Of a stretch of DNA of 33,096 nt, positions 1 through 9,956 are shown piece by piece. A model generated the notes under the pieces. The model was not told the DNA's origin. It was given only the letters and a program-made list of their open reading frames with translations, and made no database searches. The first letter of the stretch is position 1. Each line of letters opens with the position of its first letter. The translations under genes and the position numbers were made by a program. Source of the DNA: Schizochytrium sp. CCTCC M209059 (taxonomy: Eukaryota > Sar > Bigyra > Thraustochytrida > Thraustochytriidae); contig KN805375.1 of the NCBI GenBank assembly GCA_000818945.1, positions 505,331 through 538,426 of the forward strand, in the 5' to 3' direction.

Positions 1-330
1 CCCCCCCAACTGCAAGCTGCTTCACGTGGGCGCGCAGTGTGGGAGCACCAACTTGTGGGGGGGTCTGTGGAAGCTGACGAATGCGGCCCCTGCTTTAACC
101 CACCACGCAAGCAGCTCCACAGTGGCGGCTGTTGCGGTAACTTGCGGAGGTGTGGCCTCGGAGGCTCCACACGTACTAACGAACAGCACCTGGCTGCTGG
201 TCCGGCGGGCAAACTTGCCAAGGCCCGGACCTCGGCGCGCGCCGCCGCGCGTGGTGGCACGGTGCGCCGCGGTGCGCCGCGGTGCACGTTCTCTCTGCGC
301 GTGGTAATGCTGCGGCGAGAGTCGGGACAA

Positions 331-375
<45 letters not shown>

Positions 376-1786
376 GCAACAGCAGCAGCAGCAGCAGCGC
401 AGCAGCAGCAGCTCTTGACTGATAGACGGAATCTCCGTTGCGTGCGTCCAGACATGGCTACCCAGGTTGGTCATGTTGCCTGCGTTGCTGACTTGTGTGT
501 GGCCTGCCGCCGCGAACGGGCGTTACGTCTCGATGCTACCTCGGTCGGTCTGTGCCGCTGTCGGCAGTGCGACATACGGCATGCGGTCACACCACGATTT
601 TTCCGTCCCCATCATGCCTATTTCGAGTGCTTCGTTTGGTATACGTATACATATATACCGACTGCGATTGTGATCACCATGTAACCGAACAAAGCGAACC
701 CTAGTCGCCCTAAAACATGGCCTGTCCTGCCCCCCCTGCCATTGCCACTGCCAGGCTGCTGCAGCTGCAGCTGCTTACACTGGCTGCTGCACTTGCCATG
801 GTTGCTGGCCATGGTGGACAGATAGACGAAACAAATTCCTTGGTGCCATGCCACGGACATGTGATGTGCGCAGTCTTACGATTTGCCGCGAATTGTGCAC
901 ACATAACGAACGGCCTGCAGTCCGCAACCGGGGGACGTTCGGTCACCAGTCAGACGCCTCGCGCTGCTGTGCTGCTGTCGACAGCGACTGGGCCTGACCT
1001 GATTTTTGCTCCCAACTAAACTCTTGACAACAACCTCAAGTGTAGGTAAGCTCGCTAGCTAGCTTGCTAGCCAGTAACCTCTGCTGCGGCTGCAGCTGCC
1101 ACTGCAGGCAACAGAATGGCTGCGAAAAATGGAGGCCTGGAGATGGGCGGATGATGGAATGCCCGTAAGCTTTTTTCCACGAAATCGATTTTTTTTTGCT
1201 CAGTGGTCCAGCAGGGATGGCCTGGGCCATCGGTACTGAAACGTGCTAATCGTCAAAGAGGCATGTATCGTTGGCAAAGACCGGGGCTTGCTCACTCCCG
1301 AAAAGGGGAAAACACCCTGGCTGGCGGTGCGGACGCACAACGATTGGTCCGGGTGACGGATCGATTTTCCCCAGCATCAACAGCAATTGCCGGCTGCTGG
1401 CTACACAACGATCGAAGACACAGTAAAAGCTTTTTTTTTTGGTTTACGTCCAAGCGAACTACGGTCTCAACTTTTCTCCCTTTTTAAAATAAAACATGAT
1501 GATAGCTTTATACGTACATTGTTCAAGGCGAGGTCCAATCCAAGGCATCAAGAATGATGCTTGTGCTCACTGCTGCTGCTGCTGCTGCTGCTGCCGGCTA
1601 ACGGGCGGGCGGATGAGCTTTTCTGGCCATGACCAGGGAGCCTAGCTTTCTTTGCCCCCTTCCCTTCAAAAGCGCTCTTGTCGTCTTTTCCCGAAGTTCT
1701 CCATAATCTTGGCAAGGTTTCGACTTGGCCAGAGAGTACAAACATCATCAACGATCGAGGAAAACGACAACGTCGCGCTCCCGAAG
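1..1786. other. Non-coding, microsatellite-rich left flank
   Basis: I see no supportable gene here. The stretch holds a long CAG tract (333-412), a shorter CTG run (about 1570-1594), several short self-complementary patches (around 760-815 and 1050-1075) and homopolymer T runs near 1190 and 1430. Open frames exist, but they are driven by repeats or are short and lack family resemblance. The last part, about 1650-1786, stays open in the frame of the next gene but has no ATG, so it is probably that gene's 5' leader. Confidence 0.5.
333..412. repeat. CAG trinucleotide microsatellite
   Basis: About 14 uninterrupted CAG units run from 333 to 374, followed by an interrupted CAG-rich tail to about 412. 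It reads as poly-Gln, poly-Ala, poly-Ser, poly-Leu or poly-Cys depending on frame. No flanking reading frame looks like a conserved protein, so it is best treated as a non-coding microsatellite, with likely length variation between strains. Confidence 0.9.
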
Positions 1787-2671
1787 ATGGCGGCAACTAC
1801 CGGCAACGACAGCGGAAAGTCCGCAGACACGAGCGAGAAGCTCGCGGAAACCAGCAGCGTCAAGACGGCAGAGCAGCGCATGGAGGATGAGGCCGCTGCC
1901 ATGCTTCGCGAACAGCCCAAGCTCGACGGGGCCATGCGGAACCTTCTAAGTCTGCGACTCGCGCAGGCGCAAACGGCGCCGTCCATCGGCGCAGAGGCAA
2001 GAGCTGCCGCCGACGGTGCGCAGAATGCAGCCGCATCCGCAGCCTTTCCCCGAGGAGGGGCCACCATCGGCGCCGACGGTAAGCTGCAAAAGCTCACGAG
2101 CGAGCAGGTCGACGCATATCTTGCTAAAAAGGACAAACCCGCCCCGATGGACGCCGCCAAACGTCTCAAACTCGCAGGCGTCGTTCTCCGCGCACTTAAT
2201 GCCCACGCGCTTCAAGACCCCTCCACATGGGCAAAGGAGAGCGGTCAGGGCGAGGAACAAACCGCCTCCGACCGTCTCGACGAAATTATGCGCTACAAGG
2301 TGGCCCACTTCGTATCCCTCAAGGTACGTACGCAAAGCACTGGCGCAAAAATTACCAAAACACTTGGAGCCTCGTACCTGGCACTCGCTTGGCCTCAAGT
2401 CCGCCAGACTGTCGACTCCCCAGCCCAGGCTCTCGGATCTTCCCTTGAGGAAATCGAGATTGAGTTTGCAGACTTTCTTTCGCCCGTGACATCAGACCAA
2501 CAGCAAAATGACGAACAAGAAGACGTCTTGGACGATCGTGAGCTGGTCTGGGCAGCGGATCTCACAGCAGTCATGGCGCGCCGGCATGAGGCGCGTCGCA
2601 CCGCCGCGCAAGAGCGCACGTCAGCAAGTAGTGGTCCGACCATTGAAGAAGTTCACGATGAAAAGCCATAA
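1787..2671 (+). CDS. Hypothetical Ala-rich protein, 294 aa
   Basis: I do not recognise this protein. The start is the first in-frame ATG (1787), in a good context (AAGATGGCG); the open frame reaches back to about 1652 only through non-ATG codons. The N-terminal third is hydrophilic and rich in Ala, Ser, Thr and Lys, then a predicted helical stretch (about residues 30-65) is rich in Glu, Ala and Leu. Lys-rich segments follow at about 100-125, then a mixed-charge middle and a Glu/Asp-rich C terminus. No transmembrane segment or signal peptide is visible. A strong donor-like GTACGT lies at 2323-2328, but the frame stays open and protein-like through it, so I annotate one exon. The next gene is co-directional, 452 bases downstream. 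Real coding status is likely from length and composition; function is unknown. Confidence 0.6.
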   Translation: MAATTGNDSGKSADTSEKLAETSSVKTAEQRMEDEAAAMLREQPKLDGAMRNLLSLRLAQAQTAPSIGAEARAAADGAQNAAASAAFPRGGATIGADGKLQKLTSEQVDAYLAKKDKPAPMDAAKRLKLAGVVLRALNAHALQDPSTWAKESGQGEEQTASDRLDEIMRYKVAHFVSLKVRTQSTGAKITKTLGASYLALAWPQVRQTVDSPAQALGSSLEEIEIEFADFLSPVTSDQQQNDEQEDVLDDRELVWAADLTAVMARRHEARRTAAQERTSASSGPTIEEVHDEKP

Positions 2672-3123
2672 AGAAAAATGTAAATTTATAATAAGTCTTA
2701 TTCGAACTCGCACCTTCAAAAGAAGCATTCCAGGGTGAGAACGGCAAGGCTACTTTACCACACTCACCATCGTTATTTTTATAACTTCAAATCTCCACAC
2801 GCGCAAATGCTCACTTTGGTGAGGAAAGTAAAAAGGTCATCATCCATCAGATGCATTTTTGATCTAGGCCCTCACGAAACGAAGCAGGCCCCCTCACTTT
2901 CGCGTTCCTTTGATTTGGTGAAAGAACAGATCATTTACTGCTTTTTCTTTACTACGTAAGCTTTCTTCTTTTCTTTTCTTTTTTTTTTCGTTCCAACGGA
3001 TAGCAAGCAGCTCAGCAGACGTTTGGGGTGTAGCAGTCAGCCGCACAGACTTCGCAATTCAATCATTATCGGAACACGAGGGATAAGGCTCGCGCTCGCG
3101 CGCGAAGGGAAGCAGAGACCCTC
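2672..3123 (+). promoter_or_regulatory. Intergenic: 3' UTR plus upstream region of next gene
   Basis: 452 bases lie between two co-directional genes. An A/T-rich segment just after 2671 probably holds the 3' end of the first transcript. A marked pyrimidine tract of T and C runs from about 2960 to 2989, about 135 bases before the ATG at 3124, and is a candidate core-promoter or leader element. No gene was seen. The regulatory role is inferred from position and composition alone. Confidence 0.35.
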
Positions 3124-4656
3124 ATGGAGCACCAACGCGTGCGCAAATCTCTCGTGACCCGACTTGGTGCAGGCGGCAGCGGCGCTCCCGGTCATGTCGG
3201 CGCCATGAGCAGCAGCAGCAGTGGAACCGGCGCCACGACGAAGCGAGCACTCGTGCGCAAGCTAGAGCGATCCAAGTCAGCTAAACAGGTCGTTGCAGGT
3301 CTTCAATGTCGTCAGGTCTCGCGCGACGGGACGCTCCAGCGACGTGAAGGCAGCAACAACAACGAGACTGCCTCCTTCAGCTCGCGACAGGCACATCAAC
3401 ATCTTGCAAGAGCTGCGTCTGCAGAAAGCCTATTGTTCCCTCACGCAAGATCGACTACGCCTCAATCTGCAACGCCAGAGTCCTCGAGCTCCACGGCCAC
3501 ACACCATACGCCGCGATCAAAAGTCAACGAGGATGCCGTGCGACGTGCGAGACAACGCTACAAGGAAAAGTTTCGTCAGCGCGAGCGGATGCAACAAGAT
3601 TTAGAAGCCCTCCGCGAGCAGGAAGCCGAGGAAGAACGCAGTCGGCAGGACAGACGGCGGCGCACCTTTGAGCGCGAACGCGCAGAACGCGCCAAGCATC
3701 TTGTTGATTGGAAGCGTAGCGTGCAAGCAAGCGAGGCCCAGAAACAACGTCGCGAGCAACGCCGTAAGGCAAAGGAGCGACGGGAACTCGAACAAGGCCT
3801 CAAAGAAAGACAAGAGCGCTACGCTGCCCAACTCAAGGAGCATGAGCGTGCCAACCGCCACAAACGACCCCCACAGACGAGTATCCTCCCTCCACTTTCA
3901 GGAGCGCCTTCCTCGGCATCGTCGATGGCGGTATCATCTTCTAGCGCGCGGGGCGATGGCTCCATGGCCGCTGCAGTCTCCAAGATGCCTTGCGACCTCA
4001 ATTCACGCATGCGCCAAATCAAGTCTTCCTACGACCCGAGCGTTTCTTCCGCAAAACATCTCAAAGCAATATCAGGTTCCTCATCAACCACCGGACGTCA
4101 AAAATCAAAAGCGCCTCGTCGGGCCAAGAAAATGAGCGATACGGACATTGTCGAAATGGCACGTCGAATCGTGCAAAATGTGCAAAATGGAAGTGCAGAT
4201 CCAGAAACGAGCCGCGCATTATCTCAGGAGGACCTCTCCTTCCTTCAACAGCCAAATAACATCGCAGCTGCAGACGGTCTGACTTCAGCATTTGCCAACT
4301 CGCCGGCACCGGATTTTCGATCATCCGGAAATTATGCGCTTACTTCGGAATCCGACTGGACGACGGCGAATTCTACTGCTACTGGCCCAGAATCTAGCGC
4401 TGACGCAATGGAGGGCGAGTTGTACTCATCCAAGTCTGAGCTTGATGAGTTCACGGCCAATCTCATTGCTCGCCTTGACAGCACTCCGAGCGCACATAGC
4501 CCCCAGACAAGTGTTCAGCTTGAAGCTGCAAGTTTTGCAGATCCAGATCCTCCCTCGAGCGCTGCAAGCGACACGCACGGCCTGGCAGATCTAGGCGATC
4601 TCTCGTCCAATATTGAAGACTGGTACAGGCAACAACTCCGTATTGATGACGCGTAG
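3124..4656 (+). CDS. Coiled-coil, charged-helix protein, 510 aa
   Basis: The protein starts at an ATG in good context at 3124 (CTCATGGAG). The first 130 residues are Ser/Thr/Gln-rich and probably disordered. Residues about 135-245 are almost entirely Arg, Lys, Glu, Gln and Ala with few helix breakers, giving a long charged single helix or coiled coil like those of microtubule- or cytoskeleton-associated proteins. The rest is Ser-rich and turns acidic, with short conserved-looking patches near residues 335-360 (basic, then DTDIVEMARRIV) and at the C terminus (IEDWYRQQL). No catalytic domain or membrane segment is visible. The gene is convergent with the channel gene on the other strand. I infer a structural or cytoskeletal role only from composition; the family is unknown. 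Confidence 0.65.
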   Translation: MEHQRVRKSLVTRLGAGGSGAPGHVGAMSSSSSGTGATTKRALVRKLERSKSAKQVVAGLQCRQVSRDGTLQRREGSNNNETASFSSRQAHQHLARAASAESLLFPHARSTTPQSATPESSSSTATHHTPRSKVNEDAVRRARQRYKEKFRQRERMQQDLEALREQEAEEERSRQDRRRRTFERERAERAKHLVDWKRSVQASEAQKQRREQRRKAKERRELEQGLKERQERYAAQLKEHERANRHKRPPQTSILPPLSGAPSSASSMAVSSSSARGDGSMAAAVSKMPCDLNSRMRQIKSSYDPSVSSAKHLKAISGSSSTTGRQKSKAPRRAKKMSDTDIVEMARRIVQNVQNGSADPETSRALSQEDLSFLQQPNNIAAADGLTSAFANSPAPDFRSSGNYALTSESDWTTANSTATGPESSADAMEGELYSSKSELDEFTANLIARLDSTPSAHSPQTSVQLEAASFADPDPPSSAASDTHGLADLGDLSSNIEDWYRQQLRIDDA

Positions 4657-5093
4657 CACAGCATCGTAGCCCGCGCACACGATCAGGGATGAATCTTCGT
4701 CAAAGAGATCTCCATCGAAGAAAGAATAGTACTTGCCGTATCGCCATACAGAAAGTCTTGCCATGTAATCTATTTGCTCCTTTATGTTACTTTATTAAAA
4801 ACCAAAAATCACATCATGTCTTGCATAGAAAAAACCATTTACATGGCTTGCGAAGGCATAGAAGCCGAAGGGAGATAAGATCAACCTGGTCTTTGTCGAG
4901 GCAGGTTTCGCCAACGAGGTCAATCACGTTTCTTGTGGGCATCACATCCTTGTTCAATGTGTCAATCTTCCTCGAAGCAAGATGAAGCGCGCTTCCTGCA
5001 AGGAGCCCAACCTTGGCTTTTACACGTTCGCTGGGTGAAGTCATTTGCCTACTTTTCAGGCCAGCTTCGGTTTTTGTCTGTGCTGCCGACTCA
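4657..5093. other. Convergent 3' region between coiled-coil gene and channel
   Basis: The two flanking genes point at each other here. On the minus strand a frame one base out of register with the channel stays open from the channel's stop to 4814 and looks protein-like, so part of this stretch may be a spliced C-terminal exon of the channel (see findings). Otherwise it is 3' UTR on both strands. Confidence 0.4.
4791..4796 (-). terminator. Candidate polyadenylation signal AATAAA
   Basis: The minus-strand hexamer AATAAA lies about 300 bases past the channel's annotated stop, and about 18 bases past the stop (4814-4816) of the alternative downstream frame. It is followed by A/T-rich sequence. 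It matches the classical eukaryotic poly(A) signal, but a six-base match can occur by chance. Confidence 0.35.
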
Positions 5094-7910
5094 TTAGTGA
5101 ACTGCTTGCGCTGCGGAAACATCCATGGCGGAGAAACCGCGCTCGGAGCCCGGGCTCCTCTTTCGGTTCGCAAGGCGTGCTCGCAAGGCTGCAATTGCAT
5201 GATCTTGAAGTCTTGCGGTCTCGAGAAGGTCTCGCACGAGATCCTGAACGTTTGCACCTAGGTCTGGAGAACCACAAGCCAGCGGGTCTACTAAAGGCGA
5301 GGTTTTGGAATCAGCAGCGATATCAACTGAAGCCTTTTCTGAGCTCATAAAAGCATCATCAATCTTTGCGTCTCGCTGTGCGTTTGCCTCTGTCCCTTGC
5401 TCATTCAACATCAAGACTTGTCCCGCAGGAGCGGGCGACTTACACTCGATATCCGCAACATCAAATCCCTTGTGGAAGACATCATCCCCGTCTTCCGTAG
5501 GCTCAGCCCCCCTCAGTTCGCGTTGTACATTCGCTTTCTCGTCGCCCGCACTCGAGTCATTCGGGATCAAATCGTTTGCGGTAGTTCTGAAATCATCCAT
5601 CTCAGAGGTGCTGTCGTGTTCGCCGCCCAAATGAGGTGAAGCTGCCGAATTTGATCCGGATCCTTTTTTGGCGAGGTTCATGTTGACTGACAGAAGAGCA
5701 ACCTGCTCAGCCTCTGTTTTAGTGTACACTTTGGAATTGCGTCCTTGGAAAATGGGCCGCCGCAATCGAATTACGCTGCCTGTGTCATCAATTCCACTAC
5801 CCTCGGTAGGTTCATCTTGCACAGGTTCTTTGAAGGAGGCAGACAGTTTGACCATTGTTGAGCCCTTGAAACTTAAAAGACGTTGCCAGTTTCCTCTGCC
5901 GGAATTGCCCGAACCCTCTCGCTTGCCCAGCAACAATCCTCGTGCGCGCCGAAATGAAGATGTCGACCCCGCACTTTCCCCAGAGGAAGCTTTCGTTGTT
6001 TCGAGCAGATTGTTGTTTTTGATTCTTGCGAGGGCATTCTGCTTGGCTTGCTTGAAAGACTGCAATCGCTGATTGACCAGAGGAAATGTCTTCGCTAGCT
6101 CCGAGAGGTGTTGTTGTGTCAACGAGAACAAGTCTGTGCTCTCAACTGCGCGTACGGTGACTAGGTGGGTTTCTATACCCTGCCCCGTGGTGGAAGATAA
6201 CTCTCCAAAGTGATTACCCTCTCCCAAAGTTGCAATGACGCGCAGCTTGTTTCGAAGCTTCCGGCTTCCATCTGCGGCAGTACGATCCTTGTCCACTTCT
6301 TTTGCACTGTCTTTCTCATCTTGGACGTCAGAGACCACAGCTTCGTCACCAGGGGCGAGTACCTCGACCTTTCCCCTCACGATAAAGTACATTTCTGTAA
6401 TTGGTTCGCCATGACGTACAATCTCCGTACCGGCTGAAAAAGATACAGGTTTCAACATGGCAATGAGGGATGCAACGAGCTGGGTATCCGAGATGCCACG
6501 AAAAATGTTGAGATCTTGCAATGTATCCTCTAAAAGATACAGGCTGAGTGCTCTTCGTAAATCTGCTGTCATGTTCTCGAGAATGCTCACTTCATCAAAG
6601 TGAGCACGGCGCGTATACAGGTGTCGGAAATAACGAATCATTCGCATTTGGAGAGACTTAGGAACGCGCCGGTAGCGCAAGTAGGCGCGTAGTGAGTGCA
6701 TTCGAAGATTGATTTGGTGCTGCGCCTCGTTCATGTCCGAGACAATGCTGCTCGTTTGTGCGACGAGGACACCAGCGAGCAGGGCGCCGCAGGCACAGAC
6801 AAGAATAGACACAATGTGCTCCTCGTCGTTGACACCTGAAAAGTCGCCAAAGCCCACAGAGCTCAGCGTCGAGACAGACCACTCGAGCGCAGCAATGAAG
6901 ACGTCAACGTTTTGCTGTTCACCTGCCTCCGTGGCCAAGAAAACCTCGAGCCAGGTGTCATTCATGTCTGGATTGCGAGGTCTACTTCCAATGAAAATCC
7001 ATAGACATGCAAATAGGTGTGACATGAGAGGAACAAAAACCACTGTTGCAATGAGTCGACGAATTCCACGATTCAAATTAAAGTGCTCGCCCGCGAGGGT
7101 TCTTTCCAAGTTTACCACATGCGTGCCTCTTGACAAACGCATGATGGCGAGAGCCATCATCAGTGCCTGTCCCGCATCGCCAGCATGTCGTAAGCTTAGA
7201 CCCAAGAGCTCCACGGGAATACACCCGAGGACGTCACGAATGAGACGCGACCGCGCATACTTGGTTCGAAGCTTGCGAATATCCTCTTCGCGTGTTCGAG
7301 GATTCACCACGCCTGTGTTAAGCCGGATAACAATGTCGAGAGCGAATACAAGCGCAGCAATTGTGTCCGTCAATACCGCACCTAGCTCAGGTGCATGATC
7401 GATGTGATGGACTGCGAGTCGGTACGGCGCTACGAGAAGCAAGTACACCATGAAGCCGGAAACTAAAAGTGACCACCAGTGAAGATTTTTCGAGCTTGGA
7501 AGAATAAATCCTTGCTGCGTCGTGAACAATGCAGCAAGAGCTCGTTGAAAGTTTGATGATGGGGCCGAATAATGGCTACGCTGTGAGTGCGTGTCACTTT
7601 CCATCGTGTCGAGAATACCGCTTGAAAAGGTGGTCGCAGTGCCTCCCTGAAGCCGCTTGCTCGTCGAAAACACTTTGTCGAGCCCAAGGGCCTTGGAGAC
7701 TGTTTGTCTTCGTGTGAGAGGTACCGGAATGGTAGACGCATCTTGTCTCGCAGCCTGTGCGGCAATCGATGCGGCATCTACTTGCATGACATCCCATCGT
7801 GCCATGAAAGTTGTGCGCCGCTGCAATGGATTTCGAGGCGCTGGCGCAGGTGTTGAGCGCGAGGGGTTGAGCTGGCTCGCCATGCTGTTTGCGTGCCCGT
7901 ACGTTTCCAT
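5094..7910 (-). CDS. Voltage-/cyclic-nucleotide-gated-type K+ channel, 938 aa
   Basis: A plasma-membrane cation channel subunit with the EAG/HCN/CNG layout, expected to act as a tetramer. The start is the first in-frame ATG (7910); upstream codons are open but lack ATG. Visible parts: disordered N terminus (1-140); S1 about 145-163; S2 177-195; S3 near 224-240; S4 about 249-272 with the every-third pattern R258, R261, H264, N267, R270; S5 284-308; pore helix and filter SVGFGD at 351-356, of the K+-selective GFG type; S6 365-386; C-linker 387-466; cyclic-nucleotide-binding fold about 467-614; then a long acidic, disordered tail ending in a short helix. The binding cassette has GE at 569-570 but His582 where the phosphate-binding Arg is expected, and about 35 charged residues are inserted near 522-556. 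Ligand gating is therefore doubtful. The channel family is near certain; the C terminus may be longer by splicing. Confidence 0.92.
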   Translation of the reverse strand: METYGHANSMASQLNPSRSTPAPAPRNPLQRRTTFMARWDVMQVDAASIAAQAARQDASTIPVPLTRRQTVSKALGLDKVFSTSKRLQGGTATTFSSGILDTMESDTHSQRSHYSAPSSNFQRALAALFTTQQGFILPSSKNLHWWSLLVSGFMVYLLLVAPYRLAVHHIDHAPELGAVLTDTIAALVFALDIVIRLNTGVVNPRTREEDIRKLRTKYARSRLIRDVLGCIPVELLGLSLRHAGDAGQALMMALAIMRLSRGTHVVNLERTLAGEHFNLNRGIRRLIATVVFVPLMSHLFACLWIFIGSRPRNPDMNDTWLEVFLATEAGEQQNVDVFIAALEWSVSTLSSVGFGDFSGVNDEEHIVSILVCACGALLAGVLVAQTSSIVSDMNEAQHQINLRMHSLRAYLRYRRVPKSLQMRMIRYFRHLYTRRAHFDEVSILENMTADLRRALSLYLLEDTLQDLNIFRGISDTQLVASLIAMLKPVSFSAGTEIVRHGEPITEMYFIVRGKVEVLAPGDEAVVSDVQDEKDSAKEVDKDRTAADGSRKLRNKLRVIATLGEGNHFGELSSTTGQGIETHLVTVRAVESTDLFSLTQQHLSELAKTFPLVNQRLQSFKQAKQNALARIKNNNLLETTKASSGESAGSTSSFRRARGLLLGKREGSGNSGRGNWQRLLSFKGSTMVKLSASFKEPVQDEPTEGSGIDDTGSVIRLRRPIFQGRNSKVYTKTEAEQVALLSVNMNLAKKGSGSNSAASPHLGGEHDSTSEMDDFRTTANDLIPNDSSAGDEKANVQRELRGAEPTEDGDDVFHKGFDVADIECKSPAPAGQVLMLNEQGTEANAQRDAKIDDAFMSSEKASVDIAADSKTSPLVDPLACGSPDLGANVQDLVRDLLETARLQDHAIAALRARLANRKRSPGSERGFSAMDVSAAQAVH

Positions 7911-8652
7911 CGGCCATGCCAAGGCAAATGGTGCTTGGCGTTGCCCTTTAACCCTTTTCCTGTGCTTGTTCAGGGCAGTGGCGGCCACAGCGGCGTCGCG
8001 ACAAACCGTTCAAACTATACACGCGTAATGAATGTCTCATGGCCGTCGTCGATCACAGGTAGCGCCAGCCTGCGCCTTTTTTTCGAGCCTGTGCAGTCTG
8101 TCTATCTAGGCCTTCAAGTGGCGGCACTGACAACCAAATATGCATGTTGACTCACAATCAGGCTAAGCCAAAGCTTTCTGGGATATTAACGGATCTTTTT
8201 TTTTCTTTTTTCTTATTTCTCTGTTTTATTCTTTCTTCTTCTTTGGTTGCGTTTATGTCCTTGGGCTGAGAGCACGAAGACGCAGAATTGACGCACAACA
8301 CTCAGACAGCGTGCTTATTGCACGCGTGTCGGTCAGTAGCAAGTAAAATTACAAGAATGGGGATTGCACCAAGTTTGCTGTTGCGTGTGAAGGACAAATA
8401 TTGGAAAGCTATGTAGGCGGGGTGCAGGTAAGCAATCTTCGGTGTGATCTGGCGTCGCACCTCCACCAGACATGAATATTGACATGGATATTAACATGAA
8501 TTTAAGAAAAAACTAAAGACAAACATATTTATGCTAAACTGGAATGGAAGCAGCCGGAAGATCGAAGTACCTGGACGGCCTGGCCTACCTCGCTCAGAAC
8601 CACCGGCAGGATTATGGCACATCTGAGACCCAGAAACTTTCCAACGCGTTCG
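7911..8652. other. Upstream region of channel gene
   Basis: This stretch holds the probable 5' leader and promoter of the minus-strand channel gene. The frame upstream of the channel's ATG stays open without ATG to about 7988. A T-rich plus-strand tract (about 8191-8245), that is A/G-rich on the channel's strand, is the only marked compositional element. I see no convincing gene. A 61-codon plus-strand frame from 8544 is noted under rejected items. Confidence 0.4.
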
Positions 8653-8904
8653 TCACCAATTCAGACGAAGATATGTGCATGAAAAAACCGACTGCATCCT
8701 TGTGGTGGTCTTCATTCTTCCTGGACTGAACATTTGATTAGTTTGGTCCAATCCATGCTGATCACTTTCTTTGAGCAAGGCAAAATTATCAACTTCTTGC
8801 ACAATATGATTCGCATCTGTAACCCCATCAAACCGTTCTTGGAAGGACTTCGAAAGACTCGAATCCAAAATGTATACATAGTCCATGTTGAATGAAGATG
8901 ACAT
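8653..8904 (-). CDS. Possible small hypothetical protein, 83 aa
   Basis: An ATG-initiated frame begins 33 bases downstream of the pdxT stop on the same strand. The first 60 residues have a protein-like mix (for example VYILDSSLSKSFQERFDGVT), with no low complexity. The C terminus after about residue 62 looks less natural, and another exon could lie downstream. No family is recognised and there is no independent support. It could equally be pdxT 3' UTR or a gene remnant. Confidence 0.2.
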   Translation of the reverse strand: MSSSFNMDYVYILDSSLSKSFQERFDGVTDANHIVQEVDNFALLKESDQHGLDQTNQMFSPGRMKTTTRMQSVFSCTYLRLNW

Positions 8905-8937
8905 CGAACCGAAAAGACTGAGAAAGCTATCTATTTT

Positions 8938-9956
8938 TCATGCAGATGAAGAGCTAGCTGGGGCAGCGCCGCCGGGCGCCGCCTTGATCACCTTGGTGGC
9001 AAAATTGAAAAAGTACTGATGCCAAGAGGCATCGTCCGTGAGTTCGGGATGGAAAGAGGTCATGAGGATGTTGCCGTGGGAGGCAGCGACAACAGTGGGC
9101 TCGTGCGCGTCCACTTTGGCGTCAGCCTCCTGGGACTCCTTGTGCGGCACAACCTTGGCAAGCACATTTACGGCGTCGTCATATTCAACAAGGACCGGAG
9201 CGCGGATAAAGACGGCGCGATACTGCTTGCTGGATGCTGCGTCCGCGGCGGCTTCAGAAGACACGGCGTCGCCGTCGCTGACATTCAGCGGACTTTCAAG
9301 CATGGCAGAAAAGCTTCCGAGCTGAGATCCGAAAAAGTTGCGGTGCACCACACCGGGGAAACCTCCAATCAGTTCTTGACCCTCCTGTTCTCGCTAGCTC
9401 ATGTTAGTTGCTGCTTCGGAAAAAGCGCAAGCGACACTGGTATGTGCCAAGGAAAATGACGAAGAGCTTGTGACACCAAGCTGTATCATTTTGGGACACC
9501 CACCTTCATTTTGCCTGTGATTTTGTTAGCGAGCAGGATCATGCCAGCGCACGTGCCCCAAATGGGCTTTCCCTGAGACACCCACTCGCGGAGCGGGTCC
9601 ATCTGTAAGAACATATAAAAGCAGTGAATTTCATGTCGACATTCGAGCGTGAGTGTTTTTTGTCTTTTCGTGTTGCGTGGTGTTTCTCTGCGCACCATTG
9701 AGCCGACGAACAAGCGAGCTGCTCGCGAGTGCTACATTTGCTTATCTGAGCAACTTACAAGGCCAGTGCGCCGCGCTACAAGAGCAATTGCCGTGCTCTC
9801 GCCGCCGGGCAAAACGAGTGCGTCAACCTCTGCGAGCTCTTCGGGAGTCCGAATCTCCATGGCCTTGACGCCAATTTTCTCAAACAGCTGCACATGCTGC
9901 TTGAAGGCGCCTTGGAGCGCCAGGACGCCAACTACAACCTCGCCCGAAGAAGTCAT
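8938..9956 (-). CDS. pdxT: Pyridoxal 5'-phosphate synthase glutaminase subunit, three exons
   Basis: The glutaminase (PdxT, SNO or PDX2 in other lineages) releases ammonia from glutamine for the PdxS/PDX1 synthase that makes pyridoxal phosphate; the partner is not in this window. Exons: 9956-9759 (66 codons), 9602-9504 (33 codons) and 9384-8938 (148 codons plus stop). Both introns (156 and 119 bases) are phase 0, with GTAAGT/ACAG and GTGGGT/ACAG borders. The joined 247-residue protein has VGVLALQGAF near the N terminus, GGEST at 51-55, the nucleophile Cys84 in GTCAG, RNFFGSQ near 114-120, RAVFIRAP at 155-162, and the His211/Glu213 pair in SFHPEL. The start is the first in-frame ATG. Extra loops (about 130-152 and 179-195) make it longer than typical bacterial forms of about 190-200 residues. 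Identification is firm. Confidence 0.95.

Noticed and set aside
37..684. Long plus-strand frame with poly-Gln through the CAG tract
   Set aside because: The frame owes its length to the repeat and lacks conserved sequence; other frames of the same tract are also open.
717..1019. 100-codon plus-strand frame with a signal-peptide-like start
   Set aside because: The hydrophobic start comes from CTG/CAG-type repeats, the rest is short and unconvincing, and there is no family match.
2323..2330. Strong donor-like GTACGTAC inside the gene at 1787-2671
   Set aside because: The frame stays open and protein-like beyond it, and no acceptor clearly improves the protein.
5094..7988. Channel start extended upstream to 7988
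   Set aside because: The first codon there is GTG; the first in-frame ATG is at 7910.
8544..8729. 61-codon plus-strand frame
   Set aside because: Short, overlaps the minus-strand frame at 8653-8904, and has no independent support, although its composition is not biased.
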